64,000 nt of DNA from Hymenobacter terrenus (GCF_000972495.1 NZ_LATM01000001.1:331241-395240); one strand, 5' to 3'. Positions 23,856 through 33,496 are shown, numbered from the stretch's first letter. Numbers and translations: made by a program. The notes: generated by a model from the letters alone, not told the origin.

Positions 23856-26285
23856 ATGTTCGCCATGCAAGTTTATTCCTATCCCGACCCCAGCACCTGG
23901 CCCGCACTGCAGCAGCGTGCCGCGGCCGCCGAAGCGCTCCAGGTCGCGGCCCGTGTTCGTGACATCTTTGGCCAGGTTCGTGAGCGCGGTGATGCCGCTC
24001 TGCTGACCTTAGCGGCAGAGCTTGACAAAGCCACTCTCACCGGCCTGGTAGTATCATCAGCCGAGTTTGCTACTGCGGTGGCCCAGGTTCCCGCCGACTT
24101 GCAAGCCGCCATTCGTCAGGCAAAAATCAATATCGAAACCTTTCACGCGGCCCAGCGCGAACCCGAAATGCGGGTAGAAACCATGCCTGGAGTGGTTTGC
24201 TTCCGGCGTGCGGTGCCCGTGCAGCGCGTGGGCCTTTACGTGCCCGGCGGGTCGGCTCCGCTCTTCAGCACGCTGCTGATGCTGGGGGTGCCGGCCCGTC
24301 TGGCCGGTTGCCCGGAGGTGGTAGTCTGCACGCCGCCCCAACCCGACGGCTCGGTGAGCCCAGTGATTTTGTTCGTGGCGCAGCTGTTAGGTATTAATAA
24401 AGTCGTGAAAGTCGGCGGCGCGCAGGCCGTGGCCGCCTTGGCACTAGGCACCGATACGGTACCCGCAGTTGATAAAATTTTTGGCCCCGGCAACCGCTAC
24501 GTAACGGCGGCTAAACAGCTGGCCGCCGCCGAGTACGGCGTGGCCATCGATATGCCCGCCGGCCCTTCGGAAGTACTGGTCATTGCTGACGCTAGCGCCA
24601 ATCCCGGGTTCGTAGCGGCTGATTTGCTTTCCCAGGCCGAGCACGGAGCCGATTCCCAGGTGGTCGTATTGACCGATTCAGAGTCGATTATTGAGCAAGT
24701 ACAGGCCGAGTTAGAGCGTCAGCTGGCCACGCTGCCCCGGCGTGAAGTGGCTGCTCAAGCACTGGCCAACAGCCGCGCCATTCTGCTCTCCGATGCCGCG
24801 ACCATGCTGGCATTTTCGAACCAGTACGCGCCCGAGCACCTTATTCTGGCCACTGATAACGCCGAAGCACTGGCCACGCAGGTAACCAATGCGGGCTCGG
24901 TGTTCCTGGGTCACCTGACCCCCGAGGCGGTGGGCGACTACGCCTCGGGCACTAATCACACCTTGCCTACTGGGGGCTACGCCCGCCAGTACAGCGGCGT
25001 GTCGCTCGATTCGTTTGTCAAGAAAATCACTTTCCAACGCCTTTCAGTCGCTGGCTTGCAGGTGCTCGGCCCCGTGGTAGAAACTATGGCCGAAGCTGAA
25101 GGCCTGGCCGCGCACGCTCAGGCCGTGAGCCTGCGGCTCGCCGCGCTGAGTAAAGAAAATTTACAAACAGAAAGTACCGCTGAAGGGCAGGATTCTACGT
25201 TCAGCAAACCCTATGTGGGCCTCATTCGTCCTAGCGTGGAGCGCATGCAGCCGTATTCGTCGGCGCGGGATGAGTTTGAAGGCATGGCCCCGGTCATGCT
25301 CGACGCTAATGAAAATAGCCTGGGCTCCGTCGGTCCGGATGACTTCAGCCGCTACCCAGACCCGCACCAGCGGGCCATCAAGGTTGATTTAGCGCGTCTA
25401 AAGGGCGTTGCTTCCAACCAAATATTCCTCGGCAACGGCTCGGATGAAGCCATCGACCTGCTCGTGCGCCTCACGTGTACTCCTGGTCAGGACAGTATCG
25501 TCGTGTGCCCTCCCACTTATGGGATGTACGAGGTAGCCGCCAACCTTAGTGACGTACGCGTCGAGCGCCTGCCGCTTACCGCCGATTTCCAGTTGCCGGC
25601 TAATGCCGCCGAGGTATTGGCAGCATCGAAGGCCAAGCTGGTTTTCCTGTGTTCGCCCAACAACCCTACCGGCAACCTGCTGGCTGCCGACGCCTTGGAA
25701 ACCATTCTCCGCAGCTTTAAAGGCCTAGTAGTGGTTGATGAAGCCTATGCTGACTTCGCCGCCGCGCCAAGCTGGACCACGCGTTTGGCTGAATTCCCCC
25801 GCTTGGTTGTGTTGCAAACCTTCTCCAAAGCCTGGGGCTTGGCCGGCCTGCGTCTGGGTGTGGCCTATGCGGCCCCGGCGCTCATTGCCTATCTCGATAA
25901 AATTAAGCCGCCCTACAATATTTCCGCAGCCACGCAGCAACATACGTTGGCCGCGCTAGCCGGCGCCCCAAGCTTGCCCGAAATGCGGGCTGAACTCCTC
26001 AACGGTCGCACCTGGTTGGCCACCGAGTTGCCGCGCCTACCCATCGTGGAGCACGTTTTTCCTTCGGATGCCAATTTTCTGCTCGTGCGTTTTAGTGTCG
26101 ACGCTACTGCTGTTTACGACCAGTTGCGGGCCCGCGGCATTGTGGTGCGTAACCGCACTACCCAGCCCGGTTGCGCCGGGTGCCTACGCCTGACCGTGGG
26201 CACCGATACGGAAAACGAGCAGTTGCTTCAGGCGCTCGCCGAAATAGGAGCGGAGCAGACCACGGAAATGCCTGTCGTCCGTTAG
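23856..26285 (+). CDS. hisDC: Fused histidinol dehydrogenase / histidinol-phosphate aminotransferase
   Basis: One uninterrupted 809-codon frame joins two enzymes normally made separately. Residues 1 to about 430 are HisD, with RVGLYVPGGSAPLFSTLLML, IFGPGNRYVTAAKQL, AIDMPAGPSEVLV and DYASGTNHTLPT. A linker of about 25 residues (SKENLQTESTAEGQDSTF...) leads to HisC from about residue 455. HisC shows MLDANENSLG, FLGNGSDEAIDLL, FLCSPNNPTGN, VVDEAYADF and the PLP-lysine motif FSKAWGLAGLRLG (Lys about 659). HisC catalyses an earlier step than HisD, so they are not consecutive: HisB phosphatase acts between them. Both halves keep their key residues, so a bifunctional enzyme is expected. Confidence 0.93.
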   Translation: MFAMQVYSYPDPSTWPALQQRAAAAEALQVAARVRDIFGQVRERGDAALLTLAAELDKATLTGLVVSSAEFATAVAQVPADLQAAIRQAKINIETFHAAQREPEMRVETMPGVVCFRRAVPVQRVGLYVPGGSAPLFSTLLMLGVPARLAGCPEVVVCTPPQPDGSVSPVILFVAQLLGINKVVKVGGAQAVAALALGTDTVPAVDKIFGPGNRYVTAAKQLAAAEYGVAIDMPAGPSEVLVIADASANPGFVAADLLSQAEHGADSQVVVLTDSESIIEQVQAELERQLATLPRREVAAQALANSRAILLSDAATMLAFSNQYAPEHLILATDNAEALATQVTNAGSVFLGHLTPEAVGDYASGTNHTLPTGGYARQYSGVSLDSFVKKITFQRLSVAGLQVLGPVVETMAEAEGLAAHAQAVSLRLAALSKENLQTESTAEGQDSTFSKPYVGLIRPSVERMQPYSSARDEFEGMAPVMLDANENSLGSVGPDDFSRYPDPHQRAIKVDLARLKGVASNQIFLGNGSDEAIDLLVRLTCTPGQDSIVVCPPTYGMYEVAANLSDVRVERLPLTADFQLPANAAEVLAASKAKLVFLCSPNNPTGNLLAADALETILRSFKGLVVVDEAYADFAAAPSWTTRLAEFPRLVVLQTFSKAWGLAGLRLGVAYAAPALIAYLDKIKPPYNISAATQQHTLAALAGAPSLPEMRAELLNGRTWLATELPRLPIVEHVFPSDANFLLVRFSVDATAVYDQLRARGIVVRNRTTQPGCAGCLRLTVGTDTENEQLLQALAEIGAEQTTEMPVVR

Positions 26286-26347
26286 TTGGTTTGCCATCAG
26301 TAGTAGCTGCCCGATTGTTAATTGCTCATGCTTAATCGCTTATTAAT

Positions 26348-27448
26348 TTGAAAAAGGCTCTTTTTATTGACCGTGACGGTACCATCCTCGTGGAGCCGCA
26401 GCCTAGCCAGCAAGTTGACAGCTTGGAAAAGTTTGCATTCCTGCCGGGCTGCATCAGTGCCTTGGCTCGCATTGCCCGCGACCTCCCCGAATACGAGCTG
26501 GTGTTGGTGACTAATCAGGACGGTCTGGGTACGGCCAGTTTTCCCGAAGATACTTTCTGGCCACCGCACCGCCTGATGCAGGAAATCCTGGCTGGCGAGG
26601 GTATTCACTTTGCCGCCGAGCATATCGACCGTAGTTTTCCCCACGAAGGCCTGGCCACGCGCAAGCCCGGTCTGGGCATGCTCGGCCGCTACCTTGATTC
26701 CGCCAACGAATATGACCTAGCCAATTCCTATGTCATCGGCGACCGGCTCACCGATGTGGAGCTAGCTGCCAATCTCGGCAGCCAAGCCATCCTGATAGGA
26801 GAGAAGCCCGACTCGCGTGCCGCCCTCACCACTACCAACTGGGAAGCTATCTACCAGTTTCTGCGCTACCCCGCCCGCATCGCGATGATTGAGCGTAATA
26901 CCAATGAAACCCAAATCTCAGTTCGTTTAAATCTGGATGGCTCCGGCCAAACGAATATTCATACAGGTCTGGGTTTTTTCGACCACATGCTCGAACAATT
27001 GGGACGACACAGCGGAGTGGATTTACACATAAGTGTAAAAGGTGATTTATACATTGATGAACACCACACAGTAGAAGATACTGCTCTGGCTCTTGGTACC
27101 GCTTTCTCCCAGGCTTTAGGCGACAAGCGTGGCCTCGCACGCTACGGCTTTCTGCTGCCTATGGATGAAGCCCTCGCGCAAGCTGCCATCGACTTTTCAG
27201 GCCGGCCCTGGCTGGTCTGGAACGCAGATTTTCGCCGTGAACGCGTCGGCGACCTGCCTACGGAGCTTTTCTTTCATTTCTTCAAGTCATTTACTGATAA
27301 CTCTCGCACCACGCTCAATATCTCTTGCACCGGTGACAATGAGCACCATAAAATTGAAGCCATCTTCAAGGCCGTGGCGAAGTCTATCAAAATGGCTTTG
27401 CAAAGGGATGAGTCTGCGGCTATTCCGAGCACCAAGGGAATACTATAA
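26348..27448 (+). CDS. hisB: Bifunctional histidinol-phosphatase / imidazoleglycerol-phosphate dehydratase
   Basis: A 366-aa HisNB-type fusion. Residues 1 to about 165 are a HAD-family phosphatase (FIDRDGTILVEP, VTNQDGLGT, KPGLGMLGRY, VIGDRLTDVELAANLG). From about residue 178 the dehydratase domain follows with RNTNETQISVRLNLDG, FFDHMLEQLGRHSG, DEHHTVEDTALALG and a second metal site, GDNEHHKIEAIFKA. It performs the dehydratase step and the phosphatase step either side of HisC. TTG start; no in-frame ATG nearby. Same strand and order as the rest of the operon. Confidence 0.95.
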   Translation: MKKALFIDRDGTILVEPQPSQQVDSLEKFAFLPGCISALARIARDLPEYELVLVTNQDGLGTASFPEDTFWPPHRLMQEILAGEGIHFAAEHIDRSFPHEGLATRKPGLGMLGRYLDSANEYDLANSYVIGDRLTDVELAANLGSQAILIGEKPDSRAALTTTNWEAIYQFLRYPARIAMIERNTNETQISVRLNLDGSGQTNIHTGLGFFDHMLEQLGRHSGVDLHISVKGDLYIDEHHTVEDTALALGTAFSQALGDKRGLARYGFLLPMDEALAQAAIDFSGRPWLVWNADFRRERVGDLPTELFFHFFKSFTDNSRTTLNISCTGDNEHHKIEAIFKAVAKSIKMALQRDESAAIPSTKGIL

Positions 27449-27520
27449 GATGCTTTCTTGATTTATATGTATAAACTCGGACTCGATTTTTTGTCCAAAT
27501 GAGTAAATTAGATTGAGTTT

Positions 27521-28108
27521 ATGGAAATAGCAGTTGTAGACTACAAAGGCGGAAATGTGCAGTCCGTCCTATTTGCTTTGGAACGTCTGGGGGCTAGCGC
27601 AACACTAACTGCGGACCCTGAAGCGCTGCATCGCGCCGACAAAGTGTTGTTTCCAGGCGAGGGCGAGGCCTCATCAGCAATGGAAGCACTGCGGGAGGCT
27701 GGGCTCGATAAAGTATTACCCACACTAACTCAGCCGTTCCTGGGCATTTGCCTGGGTATGCAGTTGCTCGGCCGGCACAGCGAGGAAAACGATACGCCTC
27801 TACTAGGGCTGCTTCCGTTCACCGTGCAGCGCTTTGTACCTGACCCGATGCACAAGGTACCACATATGGGTTGGAACAACCTCCAAGTATTGCAAGGCCC
27901 CCTATTTGCGGGCCTCAGCGCAGCCGACCATGTTTACTTTGTGCACAGCTACTATGCTCCTGTGGGGGCCTATACTACGGCTCAGGCTACTCATCCGGAA
28001 CCCTTCAGCGCGGCAGTGCAGCATCGCAATTTCCACGGAGTGCAGTTCCATACCGAGAAGAGTGGAGCCGTTGGAACCCGTATTCTGGCCAATTTCCTAA
28101 ACCTTTAG
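27521..28108 (+). CDS. hisH: Imidazole glycerol phosphate synthase subunit HisH
   Basis: A 195-aa class I glutamine amidotransferase that hydrolyses glutamine and channels ammonia to HisF. The nucleophile motif FLGICLGMQLLG, the catalytic His in GVQFHTEKSG and the N-terminal VVDYKGGNVQSV are present. ATG start 72 bases after hisB. Confidence 0.95.
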   Translation: MEIAVVDYKGGNVQSVLFALERLGASATLTADPEALHRADKVLFPGEGEASSAMEALREAGLDKVLPTLTQPFLGICLGMQLLGRHSEENDTPLLGLLPFTVQRFVPDPMHKVPHMGWNNLQVLQGPLFAGLSAADHVYFVHSYYAPVGAYTTAQATHPEPFSAAVQHRNFHGVQFHTEKSGAVGTRILANFLNL

Positions 28109-28134
28109 TCGTTTTTTAACACCACTTATTTCCC

Positions 28135-28851
28135 GTGGAAATCATTCCTGCTATCGACTTGCTGAACGGCCAATGTGTACGCCTGAGTGCCGGTGACTTT
28201 GCCCGCCAAACCACTTATGATGCGGACCCCGTCGCAGTAGCGCAGCGCTTTGCCGATGCTGGCTTGCGTCGGTTGCACCTCGTCGACCTCGACGGTGCCC
28301 GCGCCGGTCACCCGGTCAACCTCGTCGTGCTCGAAGCTATTGCCCGGCACACTACATTGGACATCGATGCTGGTGGTGGCATTCAGACGGAAGCTGCGCT
28401 CGCGCAAGTGCTCAATGCGGGTGCGGCGCACGCCACCGCCGGAAGCCTCGCCGTGCGCGAACCCGCCATTGTTCAGTCCTGGCTGACCAGCTACGGGGCA
28501 GATACTATATTTCTGGGTGCTGATTTTAAAGGCGAGCACATCCTGATAAATGCTTGGGCTGACCAAAGTACCTGGACCTTGTCCGCTTTCATTGAGTCGT
28601 ATCTAGCGGCCGGTGCCAGCACCTTTATCTGTACCGATGTGAGTAAAGATGGCCTGCTACAAGGTCCCGCGCAGGCCATTTATCGCCGGTTGGTCACCGA
28701 TTATCCCACTGCTCGCTTCATCGCCAGCGGCGGCGTGACTACCGTAGCCGACTTGGAAGCCTTAGCCGAAGCTGGTATGCACGGCGCTATTATCGGTAAA
28801 GCGCTGTATGAAGGAACTATTGCTCTGCCTGACCTCCAGCCCTTCTTGTAA
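28135..28851 (+). CDS. hisA: Phosphoribosylformimino-5-aminoimidazole carboxamide ribotide isomerase
   Basis: A 238-aa beta/alpha-barrel. The catalytic Asp is in IIPAIDLLNGQCVRL; other motifs are LHLVDLDGARAG, IDAGGGIQTEAALAQVL, FICTDVSKDGLLQGP and FIASGGVTTVADLEAL. GTG start, 26 bases after hisH. It makes the substrate of HisF-HisH. Confidence 0.95.
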   Translation: MEIIPAIDLLNGQCVRLSAGDFARQTTYDADPVAVAQRFADAGLRRLHLVDLDGARAGHPVNLVVLEAIARHTTLDIDAGGGIQTEAALAQVLNAGAAHATAGSLAVREPAIVQSWLTSYGADTIFLGADFKGEHILINAWADQSTWTLSAFIESYLAAGASTFICTDVSKDGLLQGPAQAIYRRLVTDYPTARFIASGGVTTVADLEALAEAGMHGAIIGKALYEGTIALPDLQPFL

Positions 28852-28919
28852 CAGTGTAAGTGAAGCCAGCCGTTTACTATCTTCCAAATCTGATTTATCC
28901 ATAAAATTCGCCAAATCCC

Positions 28920-29675
28920 GTGGTCAAGAAAAGACTAATTCCCTGCCTTGATGTTCGCGACGGCCGCACCGTCAAGGGTATCCAGTTCGAAGGTCTGCGT
29001 GATGCCGGCGACCCCGTTGCCTTGGCTGCCCGCTATGCCCGGGAGGGTGCCGACGAGCTGGTATTCCTGGATATTACTGCTACCAACCAGCGGCGGCAAC
29101 CGCTCACCGAATTGGTGCGTGATGTGGCCAGGGTGCTGGATATTCCATTCACCGTAGGTGGCGGTATTAGTACCGTAGCTGATGTGGAAGCCCTTTTACT
29201 AAGCGGTGCTGATAAAGTATCCATTAATTCGGCCGCGCTGGCCCGGCCGGAGCTTATTGCGGATCTAGCCCGGCGGTTTGGCTCGCAGTGCGTGGTGGTA
29301 GCCGTTGATGCTCGCCTTGTGGAAGGAGAGTGGCAGGTGATGACACGTGCTGGTACCGTTGCCACAGGTCGTGAAGCTGTCGCTTGGTGCCGTGAAGCTG
29401 CCGAGTTAGGTGCAGGTGAGCTTTTACTTACGTCGATGAGTCATGATGGTACCAAATCAGGGTTTGCTCTGGAATTAACTCGTGCCGTCAGCGACGCCGT
29501 ACCGGTGCCGGTTATAGCTTCTGGCGGTGCCGGTCAGCCCGCTGATTTCACCGCTGTTTTCCAAGAAGGTGGGGCCGATGCGGCGTTAGCTGCCAGTATC
29601 TTTCATTTCAACGAAACCGCTTTACCGACTCTTAAGCACTATTTGCACAGTGCTGGTATTTCGGTGCGGCTCTAA
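28920..29675 (+). CDS. hisF: Imidazole glycerol phosphate synthase subunit HisF
   Basis: A 251-aa cyclase barrel. RLIPCLDVRDGRTVKGIQFEG holds the first catalytic Asp; LVFLDITAT, FTVGGGISTVADVEALL, GADKVSINSAAL, SMSHDGTKSGF and VIASGGAGQPADF complete the phosphate sites. It uses GTG as start. Partner of HisH. Confidence 0.95.
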   Translation: MVKKRLIPCLDVRDGRTVKGIQFEGLRDAGDPVALAARYAREGADELVFLDITATNQRRQPLTELVRDVARVLDIPFTVGGGISTVADVEALLLSGADKVSINSAALARPELIADLARRFGSQCVVVAVDARLVEGEWQVMTRAGTVATGREAVAWCREAAELGAGELLLTSMSHDGTKSGFALELTRAVSDAVPVPVIASGGAGQPADFTAVFQEGGADAALAASIFHFNETALPTLKHYLHSAGISVRL

Positions 29676-29688
29676 TTATTTATTGCTG

Positions 29689-30366
29689 ATGACTCCTGCT
29701 TTTTCGTCTCCTGTTGTGTTGCCATTGCGTTTCGACCCCGTTACTGGCTTGTTGCCTGCCATTATCCAAGATGCCGATACTGGGCAGGTACTCATGCTGG
29801 GTTATCTCAACGAAGAGGCCTGGGCCAAAACTCAGCAGGAGGGACGGGTGACCTTTTTCTCTCGTTCTAAAAACCGCTTGTGGACCAAAGGTGAAAGCAG
29901 TGGCAATTACCTCACGGTGGTCAGTCTGCATGTCGATTGTGACGCTGACACCGTCTTAATCCGGGCACTGCCGGCCGGCCCGACTTGCCATCGAGGTACC
30001 GTGAGCTGTTTTGAGCAGTCTGAGCAAACCCATTTGCCTGTAGCGCCCATTGGCTTTCTAGCCGCTTTGGAGCGCCTGATTCAGGAGCGTCAGCAGTTTC
30101 CCGAGCGTGCCCCGACCTCCTATACAGTGTCGTTATTTAAGAAGGGAATACCCAAAATTGCCCAGAAAGTAGGAGAGGAAGCCGTCGAAACTGTCATTGA
30201 TTCGGTAGCTGGTAGTCGTGAAACATTGCCCGGTGAGGTTGCCGATTTGCTCTATCATTTACTAGTGTTACTTGTCGCCTCGGGGGTGCCGATGGTAGAA
30301 GTCATCTCCGTGCTACAGGAGCGTCACCACTTACCCAATACCCGTCATTTAACAGAAGGTGAGTAG
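29689..30366 (+). CDS. hisIE: Phosphoribosyl-AMP cyclohydrolase / phosphoribosyl-ATP pyrophosphatase
   Basis: A 225-aa fusion for steps two and three of the pathway. The HisI half shows VLMLGYLNEEAWAKT, FFSRSKNRLWTKGESSGN and the zinc site CDADTVLIRAL with PAGPTCHRGTVSCF. The HisE half has KIAQKVGEEAVETVIDSV and EVADLLYHLLVLL. The ATG at 29689 gives the normal length; the open frame continues upstream into hisF. It is the last gene of the operon and is followed by a perfect hairpin. Confidence 0.95.
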   Translation: MTPAFSSPVVLPLRFDPVTGLLPAIIQDADTGQVLMLGYLNEEAWAKTQQEGRVTFFSRSKNRLWTKGESSGNYLTVVSLHVDCDADTVLIRALPAGPTCHRGTVSCFEQSEQTHLPVAPIGFLAALERLIQERQQFPERAPTSYTVSLFKKGIPKIAQKVGEEAVETVIDSVAGSRETLPGEVADLLYHLLVLLVASGVPMVEVISVLQERHHLPNTRHLTEGE

Positions 30367-30496
30367 TTTTTGGTTAGTATAGCCTTTTTATCAGGAGTGT
30401 ATTTTAGTACAGACATTCTTTGCAGTCGTCATCGTAGCTAGGTTCTGGGCTAGCTGGCAGATTTCGGTAGCGTGGTAGTAGAAGGTAGGTGAAGAT

Positions 30497-30534
30497 GCCA
30501 GTTGCTGCTTCCCTGTACGGAAGCAGCAACTGGC
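30497..30534 (+). terminator. Perfect hairpin ending the his operon
   Basis: The arms GCCAGTTGCTGCTTCC (30497-30512) and GGAAGCAGCAACTGGC (30519-30534) are fully complementary with a 6-nt loop. No T-run follows, so it may act as a 3'-stabilising stem or a bidirectional block toward the convergent gene rather than as a classic terminator. Confidence 0.6.
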
Positions 30535-30566
30535 TGTTGGTAGTATTCAAAGGAGTTAATTTGGCT

Positions 30567-31586
30567 CTAAGTTTTTAGTTGTCTCCTGATTTTCTCAAGA
30601 AGGGCTACCGCCAAGGCTATATCTTCTTCTTCTGTGATGGATAATGACGTATTGATACCAACTCCACTTATTTGAATCTGATAACCGACACTTGTGGTTG
30701 GCGTTATTGGTGGTATTACTATACGTGGTGGTGAAGCTGAGGGATGTTCAGGTTCATTGTTTTTACCGCTATTGATGCTGAGGGTTTCTCCTATCTCTCG
30801 TTTCCTTTCTTCCGGTGGTGTGGTGTTGCCTACTAATCCGAATAAGCTGGCAATTGCATCTGTTGAATCTACTTTGGGCGCATCAGTAGCCGCTGGGTGA
30901 TTAGTTGTAGCTAAGTTGAATGTAGTGGTGGTGGGTTGATTTGTATTAATCGTTTCTTTTTGTATGTCTGGTCTCTCAATTTCAGGTATTGGAGTTGAAT
31001 GTGAGGTTCCATTACTGAAGATGTCCCCACGTGGCTCATAGTCATTGCGGAATGTGTTGATGCTAGGTTGTGGGCTGGCTAGTTCACGTCTAGGTGATTT
31101 TTGATTAGCTAAAGCGTCGATATCTGCCATGATGTTTTGGTCGTCAAGTAGTCCAACCATTCGGGAGCCTTCTACAAAGGCTTTGGCAACTCCCTGGGCA
31201 TTTATTTCTTCTACTCCGAACTCTCTTATCAGCATTACATCGAGCATCTGTACGGGTAATTCCCGTGAGCGAAATTTTCGGCATATCTGAGTGAAAAGGG
31301 GAGGTGTAAGAAACGCTTCTCTGTGAAAGAGGAGTTCTTCCTGTTTATCATAGGCGTGTTTGATGCGCTTGAAGAGCGTTGTGGTTGTGAGCAGGTCTCG
31401 TTTGCTAGTAAGTAAGCCGAACTTCACGGCAGAGCCAATAATTGCTTTAAAGGACCCACTCACTTTCCGATTAAGCTTTCTAGCTGCAGTCTCGATGGCG
31501 CATTTCCCACCAGTGTCATCTGTCACTTCTGCTAGTTCCCATGCTCCGGTATAAGTTGTCCTTGGGTAATCTATTAGTTTAGGCAT
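30567..31586 (-). CDS. Unrecognised 339-aa protein, AT-rich
   Basis: Not assigned to a family. Residues 1-150 are a compact, probably helical domain (ARKLNRKVSGSFKAIIGSAVKFGLL looks like a winged-helix or MarR-type segment). Residues 165-290 are Ser/Thr/Pro/Asn-rich and probably disordered. A C-terminal block follows (GYQIQISGVGINTSLSITEEEDIALAVALLEKIRRQL). The arrangement resembles DUF5343-type proteins in outline, but I am not sure. Base composition is much more AT-rich than in the his operon, and a gene-poor AT-rich stretch follows. This suggests acquired DNA. Real gene likely, from length and composition. Confidence 0.6.
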   Translation of the reverse strand: MPKLIDYPRTTYTGAWELAEVTDDTGGKCAIETAARKLNRKVSGSFKAIIGSAVKFGLLTSKRDLLTTTTLFKRIKHAYDKQEELLFHREAFLTPPLFTQICRKFRSRELPVQMLDVMLIREFGVEEINAQGVAKAFVEGSRMVGLLDDQNIMADIDALANQKSPRRELASPQPSINTFRNDYEPRGDIFSNGTSHSTPIPEIERPDIQKETINTNQPTTTTFNLATTNHPAATDAPKVDSTDAIASLFGLVGNTTPPEERKREIGETLSINSGKNNEPEHPSASPPRIVIPPITPTTSVGYQIQISGVGINTSLSITEEEDIALAVALLEKIRRQLKT

Positions 31587-32277
31587 TGGGTAATCGGTTT
31601 GTTAGTATAAGGCAAGTATACGCACTATGTAGTTAAAAAATCGGGTTTATTTTCAAAGTATAAAAAAGTAATAGAGTGAGATTTAATTTGTGCTTTTTTA
31701 GACTATATATTGACAAGTTTGACAATATGCTTTAGTTTCTGAAACTTCTTAAGAAACTAAAAATTAACGTTTTCTAGAAGTACCAAGAGTACAATAAGGA
31801 GTTAAGTAATAAAAAGTAATAAATTTTTCAAAGCTTTATACTTTTTATTATCTAATGGAACCGATACAGAAATTCATGACTTTGTTCACGAAATAGAGGG
31901 CCACAGACACGAACAAATAATCGCCAGTATTACCGCCGGATGCTACAAGGGCATGAGGAAATTAGGTATAATACGGATGATACAATTTCGAAAAGCCACA
32001 AATACTCACCGCTGCGAGACTGTTAGCGAGAAAAACCGCATCATACAACGGAATTCATCAAACCCTTACTGATACGCAGTCATGTTCTCATATGCGGGAC
32101 TTTCCTCGTATGAGCGGTGCGATAAAAGGGTACCCAAATTTGCGTACAGAATACAGAACCTTTCGCGACCAGTTTTGCAAAGCTTTGCTAGCCGCCGTTA
32201 AGCAATGGACAAACGTACATTTAAACTCACAATAAATTGTCTTATAATTTATATTATGTTAAATAATGGCAGTTAAA
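31587..32277. other. AT-rich stretch without a clear gene
   Basis: About 690 bases with strongly lower GC than the surroundings. The first half is A/T-rich with repeated AGTAATAAA. One plus-strand frame (about 31795-32071) stays open for some 90 codons and reads DFVHEIEGHRHEQIIASITAGC..., but it lacks a start codon before the internal ATG at 31950 and resembles nothing I recognise. It may be a decayed gene or remnant of a mobile segment. No tRNA or repeat boundary was found. Confidence 0.4.
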
Positions 32278-32317
32278 CAAGAAGAGCTCATCCATAGTTA
32301 TGGATGAGCTCTTCTTG
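32278..32317 (-). terminator. Terminator of the TPR gene
   Basis: Two perfect 19-base arms (32278-32296 and 32299-32317) around a 2-base loop, followed on the minus strand by TTTAA. It lies 18 bases beyond the stop codon of the TPR gene. Confidence 0.8.
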
Positions 32318-32335
32318 TTTTAAATCCCTCTGCCT

Positions 32336-33496
32336 CTACTTTTTGTTGAGCGATTGAAGTTTAGCATTCAAACGCTCCGAATCAGCAGTACGGCCCAAGC
32401 GAAAATAAACCTTCTGCAAGGATACCAGTGTATTACGGTCTTCTGGTTGAAGCTGTAAAGCTTTCTCAAAGTACGGAACCGAAGCCTCGAAATACTTTTT
32501 ACCTTCCGCCTCAAACTTCTTACCTGAAGTTTGATAGGTTTTCAAATCCATCTTACTGGCCTTCGTATAAGCATCAGCTGCACGGTTATAGTTATATACA
32601 CCAAGGTTAAACTGAGCATCAAAATTATTCGGGTCCAGTTCCACCGCTTTGCGATAGTCAGCTAGTGCAAGGTCACTTTTCTTTTGCTGATCATACATAG
32701 AACCACGTACAGCATACAGGTTCGAGTTATTTGGATCAGCTGCTATCGTTTTACTGATTTTATTCAGGGCATCTTCACCTTTACCACTAGCCAGAGACAA
32801 ATTCAAATCTTCAAGCATAAAGGCTTTATTCGTAGGATATGCTGCCAGAGCTTGCTGAAGGACTTTTGCTGCTTCCGCATCATTCTTCTCTTGTTTAGCC
32901 ATTTGGAGCAGACGCGAGTATAAAGTTACAGATTTGTAATTCATACCCAAAAGTTGGTTATAGCTAGCTCGTGCGCCAGCAAAGTCCTGCTTTGCCTCCG
33001 AAGCATAAGCAGAGTATAGCACAGCAGTTGTATCCTGAGGCTTAATCTTAGAGGCTAACTTGTAGCTCTCAATAGCCTTATCGTACTCTTTCGCATTGTA
33101 GCTATTCACCGCATCATTAAAAGCACGGCCGTAGAGATTATCCAACTTACTTACCGCCTGCTTACCAAACTCACCTGTTTGCGTATCCAGTTCAATGGTT
33201 TTAGCATAAGACTCATACGCCTTTTGCACTCCCTCACCAGGTTGCAGCTGCTTGACATATATAGGGCTCTCTAGCATGCCCTGATAAACTTCACCGCGAG
33301 TATACCATGTTTTAGCCTTACCACTAGTCTTTTCATTCGCAATGGCTTTATCGATATCCGCACGAGCTTTATCGAGCAGACCCGAACGTTGGTTCATAAT
33401 GGCATTGGTGACGGCTGAAGTCTGCGCCGCAACCAGCGAAGGCAAACCAGTAGTCAACATAGCGGCTGCGGCAAGCGTCAAAAAAGTCTTCTTCAT
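32336..33496 (-). CDS. Exported tetratricopeptide-repeat protein
   Basis: A 386-aa protein. The signal peptide (residues 1-24) ends LVAAQT. The mature part has at least five TPR units, for example AYESYAKTIELD, EYDKAIESYKLASKIKP, KSDLALADYRKAVELDPNNFDAQFNLG and YFEKALQLQPED. The family is common next to gyrA in Bacteroidota; the role is unknown, probably periplasmic protein-protein interaction. It lies downstream of gyrA on the same strand but is separated from it by a terminator, and it has its own perfect-palindrome terminator. Its GC content is lower than that of the surrounding genes. Confidence 0.85.
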   Translation of the reverse strand: MKKTFLTLAAAAMLTTGLPSLVAAQTSAVTNAIMNQRSGLLDKARADIDKAIANEKTSGKAKTWYTRGEVYQGMLESPIYVKQLQPGEGVQKAYESYAKTIELDTQTGEFGKQAVSKLDNLYGRAFNDAVNSYNAKEYDKAIESYKLASKIKPQDTTAVLYSAYASEAKQDFAGARASYNQLLGMNYKSVTLYSRLLQMAKQEKNDAEAAKVLQQALAAYPTNKAFMLEDLNLSLASGKGEDALNKISKTIAADPNNSNLYAVRGSMYDQQKKSDLALADYRKAVELDPNNFDAQFNLGVYNYNRAADAYTKASKMDLKTYQTSGKKFEAEGKKYFEASVPYFEKALQLQPEDRNTLVSLQKVYFRLGRTADSERLNAKLQSLNKK

